Positions 34,121 through 42,299 of a stretch of 64,000 nt of DNA are shown piece after piece. The DNA is from Gloeotrichia echinulata CP02 (GTDB taxonomy: Bacteria > Cyanobacteriota > Cyanobacteriia > Cyanobacteriales > Nostocaceae), in the NCBI GenBank assembly GCA_038087035.1, contig CP051187.1, positions 1,736,001-1,800,000 of the forward strand. The letters run 5' to 3'. The position numbers and the translations under genes were made by a program. The notes beneath the pieces are model-generated. The model was not told the origin of the DNA, did not search any database, and saw only the letters and a program-made list of their open reading frames with translations. Every line of letters starts with the position of its first letter. The first letter of the stretch is position 1.

Positions 34121-34714
34121 TAAGAGCGTGGTCTGCTATTGCTCGGTTCCTTGATAACTGCAAGAAAAATAAGCCAGGAAAAAAGGGATTTCCAAAGTTC
34201 AAGAAAGAACAAACGCATGGCTCTGTTGAGTACAAAACCTGTGGATGGAAGCTTTCTGAAGACCGCAGGTATATCACTTTCTCCGATGGGTTTCAAGCAG
34301 GAACCTTTAAACTCTGGGGAACTCGTGACCTGCATTTCTACCACAGGAAACAGTTTAAAAGGGTGCGGGTTGTGCGTCGTGCAGATGGCTATTATTGCCA
34401 GTTTTGCATTGACCATGAACGAGTAGAAAAGCGAGAACCAACTGGTAAAACTATTGGTATTGACCTGGGGTTAAACCACTTCTATACAGATAGCAACGGA
34501 GAAACAGTCGCCAACCCTAGACATCTTCGTAAAAGTGAAAAGTCCTTGAGACGTTTGCAACGGCGGATGTCTAAGACTAGAAAAGGTTCTCAAAATAGAA
34601 TTAAGTTGAGAAATAAACAAGCGCGTAAACACCTCAAAGTAAGTCGCCAGCGTAAAGACTTTGCTGTTAAGACAGCAAGGTGCGTGGTGAAGTCTAACGA
34701 CCTCGTGGCGTATG

Positions 34715-34738
34715 TTCGGCGAAGCCGTTGCCGAAGGC
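34715..34738. repeat. 24-bp small dispersed repeat inside tnpB (RuvC-II)
   Basis: TTCGGCGAAGCC + GTTGCCGAAGGC. Insertion is in frame (8 codons) but replaces the RuvC-II glutamate of LVAYEDL. Part of the same repeat is seen inverted at about 18354-18366. Confidence 0.8.
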
Positions 34739-35136
34739 TAGATTTGATGGTGCGGAATATGGTGAAAAATCACCGATTGGCTAAGTCGATTAGTGACGCT
34801 TCATGGTCGCTGTTTCGTGAATGGGTTGAGTATTTTGGTAAGGTGTTTGGTGTTGTCACGGTTGCTGTTCCACCACATTATACCTCACAGAATTGCTCTA
34901 ATTGTGGAGAGGTTGTCAAAAAGACTCTTAGCACCAGAACTCATATTTGTCCTCATTGTGGGTATACCCAAGATAGGGACTGGAACGCAGCGCGGAACAT
35001 ATTAGCAAAAGGATTGAGTACGGCGGGTCACGTCGGAACTAACGCCTCTGGAGACATCGACCTCTGTATGGGTGGGGAAACTCCTCCAAGTAAGTCGGGT
35101 CGTGGAAAGAGGAAACCCAAAGAGCGATCTTTGGAA

Positions 35137-35174
35137 TCCCCCACTATATTCGGTACTCCGAATTAGTGGTGGGA
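35137..35174 (+). other. Right-end hairpin of the tnpB element
   Basis: TCCCCCACTA pairs with TAGTGGTGGGA across the tnpB stop codon and is followed by GGATGTCAA. This is the typical IS605-type right end, which in active relatives forms the 3' scaffold of the guide RNA. Confidence 0.6.
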
Positions 35175-35245
35175 GGATGTCAAGAATGGCGGATTGTCAT
35201 AGAATAATACACAATCGATGAGTTTTAGTGTTATAGTTATATAAG

Positions 35246-35342
35246 ACCTGGACCTATGCGATTGCAACGCCCAAACTTTGTCAGGACCGGAAGGTAGCAG
35301 CAATACGGGATGCTTGTGATAGGCGTAGTCTCCGGGTCGCCC
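35246..35342 (+). ncRNA. ffs: Signal recognition particle RNA (4.5S, bacterial small type)
   Basis: Contains the near-universal apical motif GTCAGGACCGGAAGGTAGCA that binds Ffh, flanked by complementary stems: GACCTATGCG ... GCAACGCCC on the left, and GGGATGCTTGTGATAGGCG ... CCGGGTC on the right. About 97 nt. Transcribed in the same direction as the phasin-like gene 24 bases downstream. Ends are approximate. Confidence 0.92.
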
Positions 35343-35365
35343 TATTTGAGGAGCGGTCAGCAGCG

Positions 35366-35749
35366 ATGCCTGGTTTTGGAGATATTGTTCAAAAAGCTTT
35401 TTACCTCGGTGTTGGGTTGGCTTCTTATGCGGGTGAGAAAGCAGGGGGGAAATTAGCCGAACTGCGATCGCAAGTCCAAAAACTGGCAGATGAAATGGTG
35501 GCGAAGGGCGAAATGACCACAGAAGAAGCCCGCCGCTTCGTTGAAGATATGATGAAGCAAGCTCAACAACCACCAGCATCTGACCCAGCCACAAACAAAA
35601 CACCCCCTACAGAACCTCGCCGCATCGAAATTTTACAAGAAGATGAAGAGGCGACTGTAAAAGAGCCATCGCCCGATAATGTAGATGGATTGCGCGAACA
35701 AGTACTAAAACTGCAAGAAGAGTTAAAAAAACTGCAACGCGATCCATAA
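35366..35749 (+). CDS. Phasin-like coiled-coil protein
   Basis: 127 residues: a short hydrophobic N-terminus (FGDIVQKAFYLGVGLASYAG), a helical stretch KLAELRSQVQKLADEMVAKG, MTTEEARRFVEDMMKQAQQ, then a Pro/Thr-rich linker and a C-terminal coiled coil (LREQVLKLQEELKKLQRD). This resembles the phasin/polyhydroxyalkanoate-granule-associated family found in many cyanobacteria, but granule binding is only inferred. Directly downstream of the SRP RNA. Confidence 0.7.
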   Translation: MPGFGDIVQKAFYLGVGLASYAGEKAGGKLAELRSQVQKLADEMVAKGEMTTEEARRFVEDMMKQAQQPPASDPATNKTPPTEPRRIEILQEDEEATVKEPSPDNVDGLREQVLKLQEELKKLQRDP

Positions 35750-35997
35750 AAAGTCAGTTTTTAGCTGGAGCAGTGGCTAGTGAAACGTTAGAAATAGCGC
35801 AATACCAACAAACTTATTAGGACAAAAGCCCAAAAGCTTGTATTTTTCCATCTCAGTTTTGGGTTAGTTACTATCCTTAGCTTTGCTCAATGACAAGCTT
35901 TAACGTCGGGAAAATTAGTAGAATTAATGTGTACTCTATTGCTTCAAGCCAGGTAGCACTGAGTCCCCTGATTATAGCCATTAAGGGCGTCAAGTTT

Positions 35998-36402
35998 ATG
36001 GAACAGTGGCAAAAAGATCTGATCGACATCATCGAAACAGTGGCTGTTGAAGTGGAAGACTTCTTCCTAGGGATGAGCGACATGGTAGACGCCTTTTTTG
36101 AGCTAACCGAAGAAATTACTGAGCAAGTACAAAATACCATCGTCAGTGAAGTAGACTTGTATTTACAAGATTTGACGGAACCAATTTTGGAAGTTTACTG
36201 GGAACTGGAAGACGTGGTAGCAGATGTAGATCTGGGTTTTCCTTATCAAGTAGAAGCTACGCCAGAGAAAAATCCTGCCTGCATTGGTTGTAATAATTAT
36301 CATGGTCAAGTTTACGGTGGTAACTTATTAGTTTGTGCCATGCACCCCCACGGCTGGGATGATCAGAGTTGTCCAGACTGGGAAAACAGTTCTAATTTCT
36401 GA
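35998..36402 (+). CDS. Conserved hypothetical protein with C-terminal Cys/His cluster
   Basis: 134 residues from the ATG at 35998, preferred to a start 108 bases upstream because the upstream part is of low quality. The N-terminal 95 residues are acidic and helical (DIIETVAVEVEDFFLGMSDM, VDAFFELTEEITEQVQN). The C-terminus has CIGCNNYHG, LLVCAMHPHGW and DDQSCPDWE, a four-Cys/three-His cluster likely to hold a metal. A known cyanobacterial type without assigned function. Confidence 0.75.
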   Translation: MEQWQKDLIDIIETVAVEVEDFFLGMSDMVDAFFELTEEITEQVQNTIVSEVDLYLQDLTEPILEVYWELEDVVADVDLGFPYQVEATPEKNPACIGCNNYHGQVYGGNLLVCAMHPHGWDDQSCPDWENSSNF

Positions 36403-36540
36403 GTTAGGAGTTAGGAGTTATGAGTTAGGAGTTAGGAGTTAGGAGTTAGGAGTTAGGAGTTAGGAGTTAGGAGTTATGAGTTATGAGTTATGAGTTATGA
36501 GTTATGAGTTATGAGTTATGAGTTATGAGTGGTGAAAATC
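36403..36540. repeat. GAGTTAGGAGTTAG / GAGTTAT tandem repeats
   Basis: About 138 bp of GAGTTAG/GAGTTAT heptamer units with a two-base GA variant; sense switches from AGGAGTT to ATGAGTT at about 36475. Non-coding. Confidence 0.85.
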
Positions 36541-36547
36541 CTTCGCG

Positions 36548-36806
36548 ACAAATGACAAATGACAAATGACAAATGACCAATGACAAATGACCAATGACAA
36601 ATGACAAATGACAAATGACAAATGACAAATGACAAATGACAAATGACCAATGACCAATGACCAATGACCAATGACCAATGACCAATGACAAATGACCAAT
36701 GACCAATGACCAATGACCAATGACCAATGACAAATGACAAATGACAAATGACCAATGACCAATGACCAATGACAAATGACAAATGACAAATGACAAATGA
36801 CAAATC
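36548..36806. repeat. ATGACAA/ATGACCA heptamer array upstream of queF
   Basis: About 37 tandem 7-bp units (CAAATGA or CCAATGA). The start codon of queF is in the last unit. The array replaces any ordinary leader or riboswitch. All ORFs across it on either strand are repeat translations. Confidence 0.85.
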
Positions 36807-37213
36807 ACAATTTACCTGAAACAGCATCCGAGTTAACTGAACAAATGAAGTATGGCGAACGTGAAATTGCGGAAGGAAAATTAATTACATTTCCCAATCC
36901 GCGTGTGGGTAGGCGATATGATATTAATATTACTTTGCCGGAATTTACCTGTAAATGCCCGTTTTCTGGCTATCCGGATTTTGCGACAATTTACATTACC
37001 TACATACCTGATGAGCGAGTGGTGGAATTGAAAGCCCTGAAGCTTTATATTAATAGTTACCGCGATCGCTATATTTCCCACGAAGAATCTGCTAATCAAA
37101 TTTTAGATGATTTTGTGGCAGCTTGTGATCCTTTAGAAGTGACAGTGAAAGCAGATTTTACTCCCCGTGGTAATGTTCATACGGTGGTTGAAGTGCGGCA
37201 CCAAAAGTCATAA
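36797..37213 (+). CDS. queF: NADPH-dependent 7-cyano-7-deazaguanine reductase QueF
   Basis: 138 residues with the QueF core: KYGEREIAEGKLITFPNPRV, TLPEFTCKCPFSGYPDFATI (nucleophile Cys in CPFSGYPD), VELKALKLYINSYRDRYISH with the queuosine-substrate ELK, and DPLEVTVKADFTPRGN. It reduces preQ0 to preQ1 in queuosine biosynthesis. The first ATG lies in the tandem heptamer array; an internal ATG at 36846 (MKYGERE) is a possible alternative start. No ribosome-binding site is visible at either. Confidence 0.93.
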   Translation: MTNHNLPETASELTEQMKYGEREIAEGKLITFPNPRVGRRYDINITLPEFTCKCPFSGYPDFATIYITYIPDERVVELKALKLYINSYRDRYISHEESANQILDDFVAACDPLEVTVKADFTPRGNVHTVVEVRHQKS

Positions 37214-37316
37214 AAAAATGGAACCGCAGGTGGACGCAGATATAGGCGCCGAGTGGCCAGAACCCCACCCCCAACCGTCTAAGCGCTTGGGAGGAGGGGG
37301 CTATGATGTAGTGACT

Positions 37317-38747
37317 TTAAGCTGTCGGCTGTTTGGGGGATTGCTCAACCTTTTGATTTTGGCGACGACGACGCAGTTTTAGCATACCAACTGCGCCTAC
37401 ACCCAGGATGGCAAATGTAGCAGAAGGTTCAGATATCAAGGTCGATTTGTAATTATTTTTACCCAAATCTACAGCGAAAATAATATCGTTGTAATCTTTG
37501 TCACCACCACCCCGCAAGTCCTCAAAGCCCATTATCAAGTAATCTCCAACGTTCCACGCCATGATGTGTTGTAACCCATCTGGGTTCAGAGATGGATCTG
37601 AACCGTAAATATCACCATTTCTGGATGGTGTAGTATCTCCGTCGGCTTTGAGTAAGAAATTGAGTTGTGTACCAGCTTCAAAAGTACCCAAGTCTACAAA
37701 ATCACCGATATCCAAAACACCATCTTTCTCACCATGTAGACATTTATTTTTTGTGCTGTTACATGAGATATTTTCAAAAATCATTCCTTTGCTGTAGTAA
37801 TTTGTCTTGAATGCTTCGTAAGCTAATTGGTTTTTATAGTTCGCTCCTTCGTTGATGAAAGAAACACGAACATTGTGTTTTCGTTTGAGAAATAGTTGGG
37901 TAAAGTCTAGCTTCTGTGCGTTCACCTGATCTCCAGAAATTGCTACACCTTCTTTTGATAGCAATTTTTGAATATCGGGAGTTAACTTGAGGGGAGTAAG
38001 AGCCTTGAATTTATCTTTGATAGGGAGTCTTTCTAATGTACTCCAATCAGCAGCTTTTTTAACAGCTTGTTGTGCGTCCAGGGATTGGTTAGCAGCGGTT
38101 TCAGCGTTTAATTGGGCTTGATCTCTAGCGCTTGTAGCATCTTGGACTTTCTGGTCAGCATTTTCAACCATTAATTGGGCTTGAGCGATAGCTTGATTTT
38201 TAGCGTTTTCAGCCACGCTAAGTTTGGTAGTAGCTGTATCCAGGTTGCTGTTAGCAGTAGTCAGTGCGCTATTAGCAGCAGCTAGTCTCTGATTAGCGTT
38301 AGTCAGTGCGCTATTAGCAGCAGCTAGTAATTTATTAGCATTCGCAACAGCTAGTGGTGCGTTAACTAGATCTTGAGCATCTGCTAGCACTAACGCTTTT
38401 TTAGCATCTGCTTGAGCTTTAGCAGCATTTTCGGCTGATATTTTAGCTTGAGTCAAATTTTTGTTTGCTTGACTCAAGTTTTGTTCAGCCTGAGAGACAA
38501 GGTTTTTAGCATTTTGTTTAGCTTTGTCTGTAACTTTTATAGTCTGAGTCAGGGCTTTTTCTGCGTTCGTAACTGCAACTGTAGCCTCTTTAGCCTTTTT
38601 TGCAGCGTCTGAGGCCTGTTTGATAGTTACTTGAATCGGGGTTACTTGTGCAGCACTTGCAACTGCGTAATTGACTGAAGCAATTGTGGAAAAAGTCACG
38701 CTCAAAGTAGCCGCAGTCATCAATTGAGCAACAGCTTTCTTATTCAT
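37317..38747 (-). CDS. Secreted DUF4114 protein with coiled-coil and PEP-CTERM anchor
   Basis: 476 residues from ATG 38747 (9 bases inside a slightly longer frame), giving signal peptide MNKKAVAQLMTAATLSVTFS ... NYAVASA. Residues about 40-230 are an Ala/Gln/Asn-rich coiled coil with repeated 'AxxALTxANxxL' blocks. Then a DUF4114 module: SDPSLNPDGLQHIMAWNVGD, YLIMGFEDLRGGGDKDYNDI. The C-terminus SEPSATFAILGVGAVGMLKL plus an Arg cluster is a PEP-CTERM-type sorting tail. Likely surface or extracellular-matrix protein. Intergenic DNA upstream holds an element copy. Confidence 0.85.
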   Translation of the reverse strand: MNKKAVAQLMTAATLSVTFSTIASVNYAVASAAQVTPIQVTIKQASDAAKKAKEATVAVTNAEKALTQTIKVTDKAKQNAKNLVSQAEQNLSQANKNLTQAKISAENAAKAQADAKKALVLADAQDLVNAPLAVANANKLLAAANSALTNANQRLAAANSALTTANSNLDTATTKLSVAENAKNQAIAQAQLMVENADQKVQDATSARDQAQLNAETAANQSLDAQQAVKKAADWSTLERLPIKDKFKALTPLKLTPDIQKLLSKEGVAISGDQVNAQKLDFTQLFLKRKHNVRVSFINEGANYKNQLAYEAFKTNYYSKGMIFENISCNSTKNKCLHGEKDGVLDIGDFVDLGTFEAGTQLNFLLKADGDTTPSRNGDIYGSDPSLNPDGLQHIMAWNVGDYLIMGFEDLRGGGDKDYNDIIFAVDLGKNNYKSTLISEPSATFAILGVGAVGMLKLRRRRQNQKVEQSPKQPTA

Positions 38748-39137
38748 ATAAATCATGGTATTTGCACTTAAATTCTGGTTGGTAGAACACTAAAGAAACA
38801 AACTGGTTTTTTTCAACAGATTTGGGAGTAGTATTCCCAAAATGAATACTACTAACTGCACTGTATTGCCTAATGAAATGACTCACGTCATAAAAGCTAG
38901 AAACTCTTTATACCGATATATTTTCGTTTCTTATATAACTTCTAACTCAGTATCTGTTTTCGTGTCTAGATCTAGAAACCAATTTAGCAATCTCTTTATG
39001 TTGCACCGTAAAAATAGTGAGATATTAAGTACTTACTGACCTTATCGGTTTTAAAAAATACATTTGATAAAAAGTCAAGCGGAATTAATCTAGGGTAAAT
39101 TACAGAAAATCAATTATCCTAGGAATTTTTATAGGAC

Positions 39138-39300
39138 TAGGACTTACGCACTGTGCAAATTAATGATGGTATGGTTTGAGGCAAACATGTCGCTTCTGGC
39201 TGTGATTAATCATTATTTTGATGGTAAATAGACCAAACAATAGGGGCGCAAAGCCTTGCGCCCCTACCCTTTGGTTCAAATGAAAATTGATGTAAGTATT
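39138..39300. mobile_element. Copy of the TAGGACTTACGCA element with decayed right end
   Basis: Left end TAGGACTTACGCACTGTGCA; the interior matches 20589-20781 for about 90 bases, then has a GGGGCGCAAAGCC palindrome and ends TGAAAATTGATGTAAGT. A second palindrome, GGGGCGCAAGTCC, follows at 39315-39338. No gene between 38757 and 39378. Confidence 0.6.
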
Positions 39301-39378
39301 TTTTCGGTTGTCGTAGGGGCGCAAGTCCTTGCGCCCCAAAAAGGCAAAACCTAAGCGGTCGCCAGACTCATCAGTTTT

Positions 39379-40731
39379 TCAAGTCAATCCTGCCAAAATA
39401 TCCAAAACCTCCCGTTCAAAAGCAACTTGAGCGCGATTGGTTTTACCGCCAATATACAAGCGATCGCCTTTTTGCAATGCCCAAATTTGTGAGTGCGAAA
39501 AGTAACTCATGACCACACCTAGCATGAGTAAAGCAAATCCTGTATACACAATTGGTATCCCAGGGTCGGCTTTAATTTGTAAGCCAGTACTACCAATAAC
39601 ATCCAAAATTTTCAGGGTGACGCCGTTGACTTGGGTAGACATTCCCGACCGCACAGTATTAATCAGCTTTCCAGTAGCATCATAAATTAACAACATGCCT
39701 TGCAAGTCTTTGGCTAGTAGGGATACACCCTCACTTAAGTCTGGTTTTGTCGGAATCCATGTACCCCAAATCCGCCCTTGACCATTGGTGTTTAATTGCG
39801 CCATTGGGATCTCGAAAACAGGGCTGTTGTTGAATTGGACGCGAACAGCAGAGAGTCCCCAATCAGTTTGATAGAAAGTAACGCCATGATAGCGCAGCGG
39901 CTCATTGACAAATATCTTTTTGTGGTCTACCTCAATTCCTTGATTATTTAAGACCGACATATCCGAGTAAAACTGGTCAATTCCACCAGTGGGAGTGTAG
40001 TCAATCCAAAAACGATTGACGCGCACAGACCAATCTTTGGGAATTTGGGCTGCAGCCAAAGGGCCAGCATCGATAATATTTTTGACTTGAAATGTATCAC
40101 CACTGGCTACCATTTCTTGGGCAAGAAACCCAGTCATTGCCCCCCAAATTCCGCCCAGTAGAATGGTGACGATACCCACATGAACTATAATCGGTCCAAT
40201 GCGTCCGATTATTCCCTTGCGGGCATAGAGGATATCGTCTTTTTCTTGAAAGATTTTATAGCGCTGTTTTTGCAAGATTTGAGTCAGAGAACTGAGGGAA
40301 GCAGTATCTAATTCTGCACTCAAAGCTAATTTTTGAAATTGCCGAGGTTCATCGTAATATTTCCACCGTTGGGCGGTTTTCAAGGCTGGCAATTGGCGAG
40401 TAAAAGTACAAGCAGTCAGGCTAGTTCCAAACAAAATTAGTAATGCTAGAAACCACCAAGTACGATATACATGGTCTAAACCAATGACTTGAATGACTTT
40501 CCAAGTTAAGAAACCAAATAAGGCTGGGTGTTCTGGGTAGTTAGACTGATAAAAACCAGGTGACTGACCTTGCTCAATTACAGTACCGCTGATGCTAAAA
40601 AGTGCAATCAACAGCAAAAGTGCGATCGCTAATCGTAAATCTGTCAGTATAGGCAAAAATTCTCGCCGCAAGAACCGCCCAGGTACTGACCACCAACTTA
40701 ACTCTTCGGCGGCTGAATTTTCTGAAGTCAT
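39379..40731 (-). CDS. ccs1: Cytochrome c biogenesis protein Ccs1 (ResB)
   Basis: 450 residues, ResB/Ccs1 type: FLRREFLPILTDLRLAIALL, ISGTVIEQGQSPGFYQSNYP, three further membrane segments (including IIVHVGIVTILLGGIWGAMT) and a large lumenal domain with WSVRVNRFWIDYTPTGGID, VNEPLRYHGVTFYQTDW. It works with CcsA in system II to deliver and ligate haem to apocytochromes in the thylakoid lumen. Four bases separate it from the upstream ccdA, with which it is co-transcribed. Confidence 0.93.
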   Translation of the reverse strand: MTSENSAAEELSWWSVPGRFLRREFLPILTDLRLAIALLLLIALFSISGTVIEQGQSPGFYQSNYPEHPALFGFLTWKVIQVIGLDHVYRTWWFLALLILFGTSLTACTFTRQLPALKTAQRWKYYDEPRQFQKLALSAELDTASLSSLTQILQKQRYKIFQEKDDILYARKGIIGRIGPIIVHVGIVTILLGGIWGAMTGFLAQEMVASGDTFQVKNIIDAGPLAAAQIPKDWSVRVNRFWIDYTPTGGIDQFYSDMSVLNNQGIEVDHKKIFVNEPLRYHGVTFYQTDWGLSAVRVQFNNSPVFEIPMAQLNTNGQGRIWGTWIPTKPDLSEGVSLLAKDLQGMLLIYDATGKLINTVRSGMSTQVNGVTLKILDVIGSTGLQIKADPGIPIVYTGFALLMLGVVMSYFSHSQIWALQKGDRLYIGGKTNRAQVAFEREVLDILAGLT

Positions 40732-40734
40732 TGC

Positions 40735-41475
40735 TTAAAAACTGCCAAGGGGAATTCGAGAAACTAAGGAAAATACACCAAATCCTACCAATAGCACACC
40801 GCTAACTGGGTTAATCCAACCAGACCAACGACGCAACTCTAATAACTTCTTAATTGAAGCCGTAAAGGTTCCTGCCAAAATTAATGGAGTTACATGTCCG
40901 GCTGTGTAGGAAAGTAGCAAAACAGCGCCTAAAATTAAATCTTGGGTATTAGCAACCCAACCCAGTAAGCTAGCTAAAATCGGTGTACTACAAGGAGATG
41001 CCACTACACCAAAAGTCAGCCCTATCGAGTAGGAACGGACTCCTGACGGTAAATTTTGCGGAATCCAATTTGTATCGCCAAAAGAGGGAAATTGCAGGGG
41101 TAATGCTTCTAGTAAGTTTAACCCCATCAGAATGGCGATAATGCTGACGATAATTGGCAAACCAATGCCCACTTGTCCATAGACTTTTCCCACAAAAGCT
41201 GCTATAATACCTAATGCTGCCAATGTAGTTGCTAATCCCAAGGCAAACCAGGTTGATTGGGCAGCTGCTTGTAGGCGGCCTTTAGCTTCATAACCACCGA
41301 TATAGCCAATGGTAATAGGCAGCATAGACAGCATACAGGGCGTGAGGCTGGTAAGCAAACCAGCTGCAAAAATGATGGCAATACTCACCACGCCCAGATG
41401 TGCCAATTGATGAGAGACAAGGGTATTAGCAAATTGTTCTAGTTCGTAAATTCGGGTTTGCAGGGTCTCTAACAT
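40735..41475 (-). CDS. ccdA: Thiol-disulfide transporter CcdA
   Basis: 246 residues with six membrane segments. CcdA motifs are the reactive pair in TSLTPCMLSMLPITIGYIGG and the second in GVVASPCSTPILASLLGWVA. It carries reducing power across the membrane for cytochrome c maturation. First gene of a ccdA-ccs1 operon, an arrangement known from other cyanobacteria. Signal at the N-terminus: none needed; the first helix begins at about residue 30. Confidence 0.93.
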   Translation of the reverse strand: MLETLQTRIYELEQFANTLVSHQLAHLGVVSIAIIFAAGLLTSLTPCMLSMLPITIGYIGGYEAKGRLQAAAQSTWFALGLATTLAALGIIAAFVGKVYGQVGIGLPIIVSIIAILMGLNLLEALPLQFPSFGDTNWIPQNLPSGVRSYSIGLTFGVVASPCSTPILASLLGWVANTQDLILGAVLLLSYTAGHVTPLILAGTFTASIKKLLELRRWSGWINPVSGVLLVGFGVFSLVSRIPLGSF

Positions 41476-41568
41476 GGGGGGTACTGCGTGGGAAATGCTT
41501 ACTCTGGTTGAATTGTAGCTTACTTTATGCTTTTGAATGGGAGCGAGGCGGGTATCTGGTCTACCGAA

Positions 41569-41801
41569 TTGCGCCCTTGTCGCTGGAAGATTACCGTTCG
41601 CGGAGCGTCCCGTAGGGAAATAATTTTTAGCTCACGCATTCGCGAAGCGTCCCGTAGGGAAGGCGCATTCGCGGAGCGTCTGTCTTCGACACGCTACGCG
41701 AACGCAGAGAAGGCGCATTCGCGCAGCGTCTGTCTTCGACACGCTACGCGAACGCAGAGAAGAAGGAAAATTATAGGTAATCTTAGACCGGGAAGGGAGT
41801 A
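41569..41801. repeat. Copy of the TTACTCCC-type element, expanded by a 49-bp tandem unit
   Basis: Inverse of 3310-3459: CGCTGGAAGATTACCGTTCG ... AGGTAATCTTAGACCGGGAA. The middle carries a direct duplication of about 49 bp (AAGGCGCATTCGCGGAGCGT + CTGTCTTCGACACGCTACGC) made of small dispersed repeats. Non-coding. Confidence 0.65.
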
Positions 41802-41985
41802 GTCGTTTTGTATAGTGATTATTCTGTGTTGCAGGAAGATTTGATAATATTGAAAGCATCTTTTAATAACAAACGCCCTTTATTGGAAGTCGTTAAATAT
41901 TTTAGAAAAGCCTGAGAAATAAGTCAAAATTTGTTAAAAGACTTTTTGCAGAAAAATGGTTTAACTTGAAATATAAATAAAATTC

Positions 41986-42145
41986 CTAGTCCCGCGATTT
42001 CAAAGTCTTATACAATACCACTAAAACGCTGACACATGTAGATTTCGCGTAGGGGCACGGCAATGCCGTGCCCCTACAGCTGGTATCATATCGTGTGGAT
42101 TTAGGGGTATCTAAAAATTTATTCGGCTAAACAAATAGTTTGAAA
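41986..42145. mobile_element. Second copy of the CTAGTCCCGCG MITE, one end lost
   Basis: CTAGTCCCGCGATTTCAAAG to AACAAATAGTTTGAAA is the reverse complement of 3584-3754 at nearly every position; the last 12 bases of the right terminal repeat are replaced by ACACGCCC. Followed by a CCCCCTCCTCG / CGAGGAGGGGG inverted pair (about 42160-42295). Confidence 0.75.
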
Positions 42146-42299
42146 ACACGCCCTAGCCCCCTCCTCGCTTGCTCTGAGGGGGTTGGGGGTGCGGTATCAG
42201 CGCATAGCATCCCTACGAAAAACCCGATATTTCTTCCCCAAAAATACAAAAAAAATACCTCATAGCCCCCTCAGAGCAGACGAGGAGGGGGGTGGGGTT

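Larger units (their letters stand above)
33873..35166 (+). pseudogene. tnpB: tnpB-type RNA-guided nuclease gene disrupted by two small dispersed repeats
   Basis: Begins MLVFEAKLEGTNEQYRKLDE and reads in one frame to MARQASA; a 22-bp insertion (34099-34120) then shifts the frame. Removing it joins ASA to VRAWSAIARF exactly. The second frame continues to the end: RuvC-I GIDLGLNHFYTD, zinc ribbon CSNCGEVV...CPHCGYTQ, RuvC-III DRDWNAARN. A second insertion of 24 bp (34715-34738) falls in RuvC-II: relatives read LVAYEDLMVRN, here the catalytic Glu is replaced by repeat-coded residues. So the gene is inactive twice over. No tnpA adjoins. The IS probably spans about 33705-35180. Confidence 0.85.

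Noticed and set aside
36509..36827. Three minus-strand ORFs of 88-103 codons
   Set aside because: They are frame translations of the 7-bp repeat array (SFVICH/SLVIGH repeats), not genes.
38842..39039. 65-codon ORF
   Set aside because: No ribosome-binding site, no conservation pattern, AT-rich intergenic DNA.
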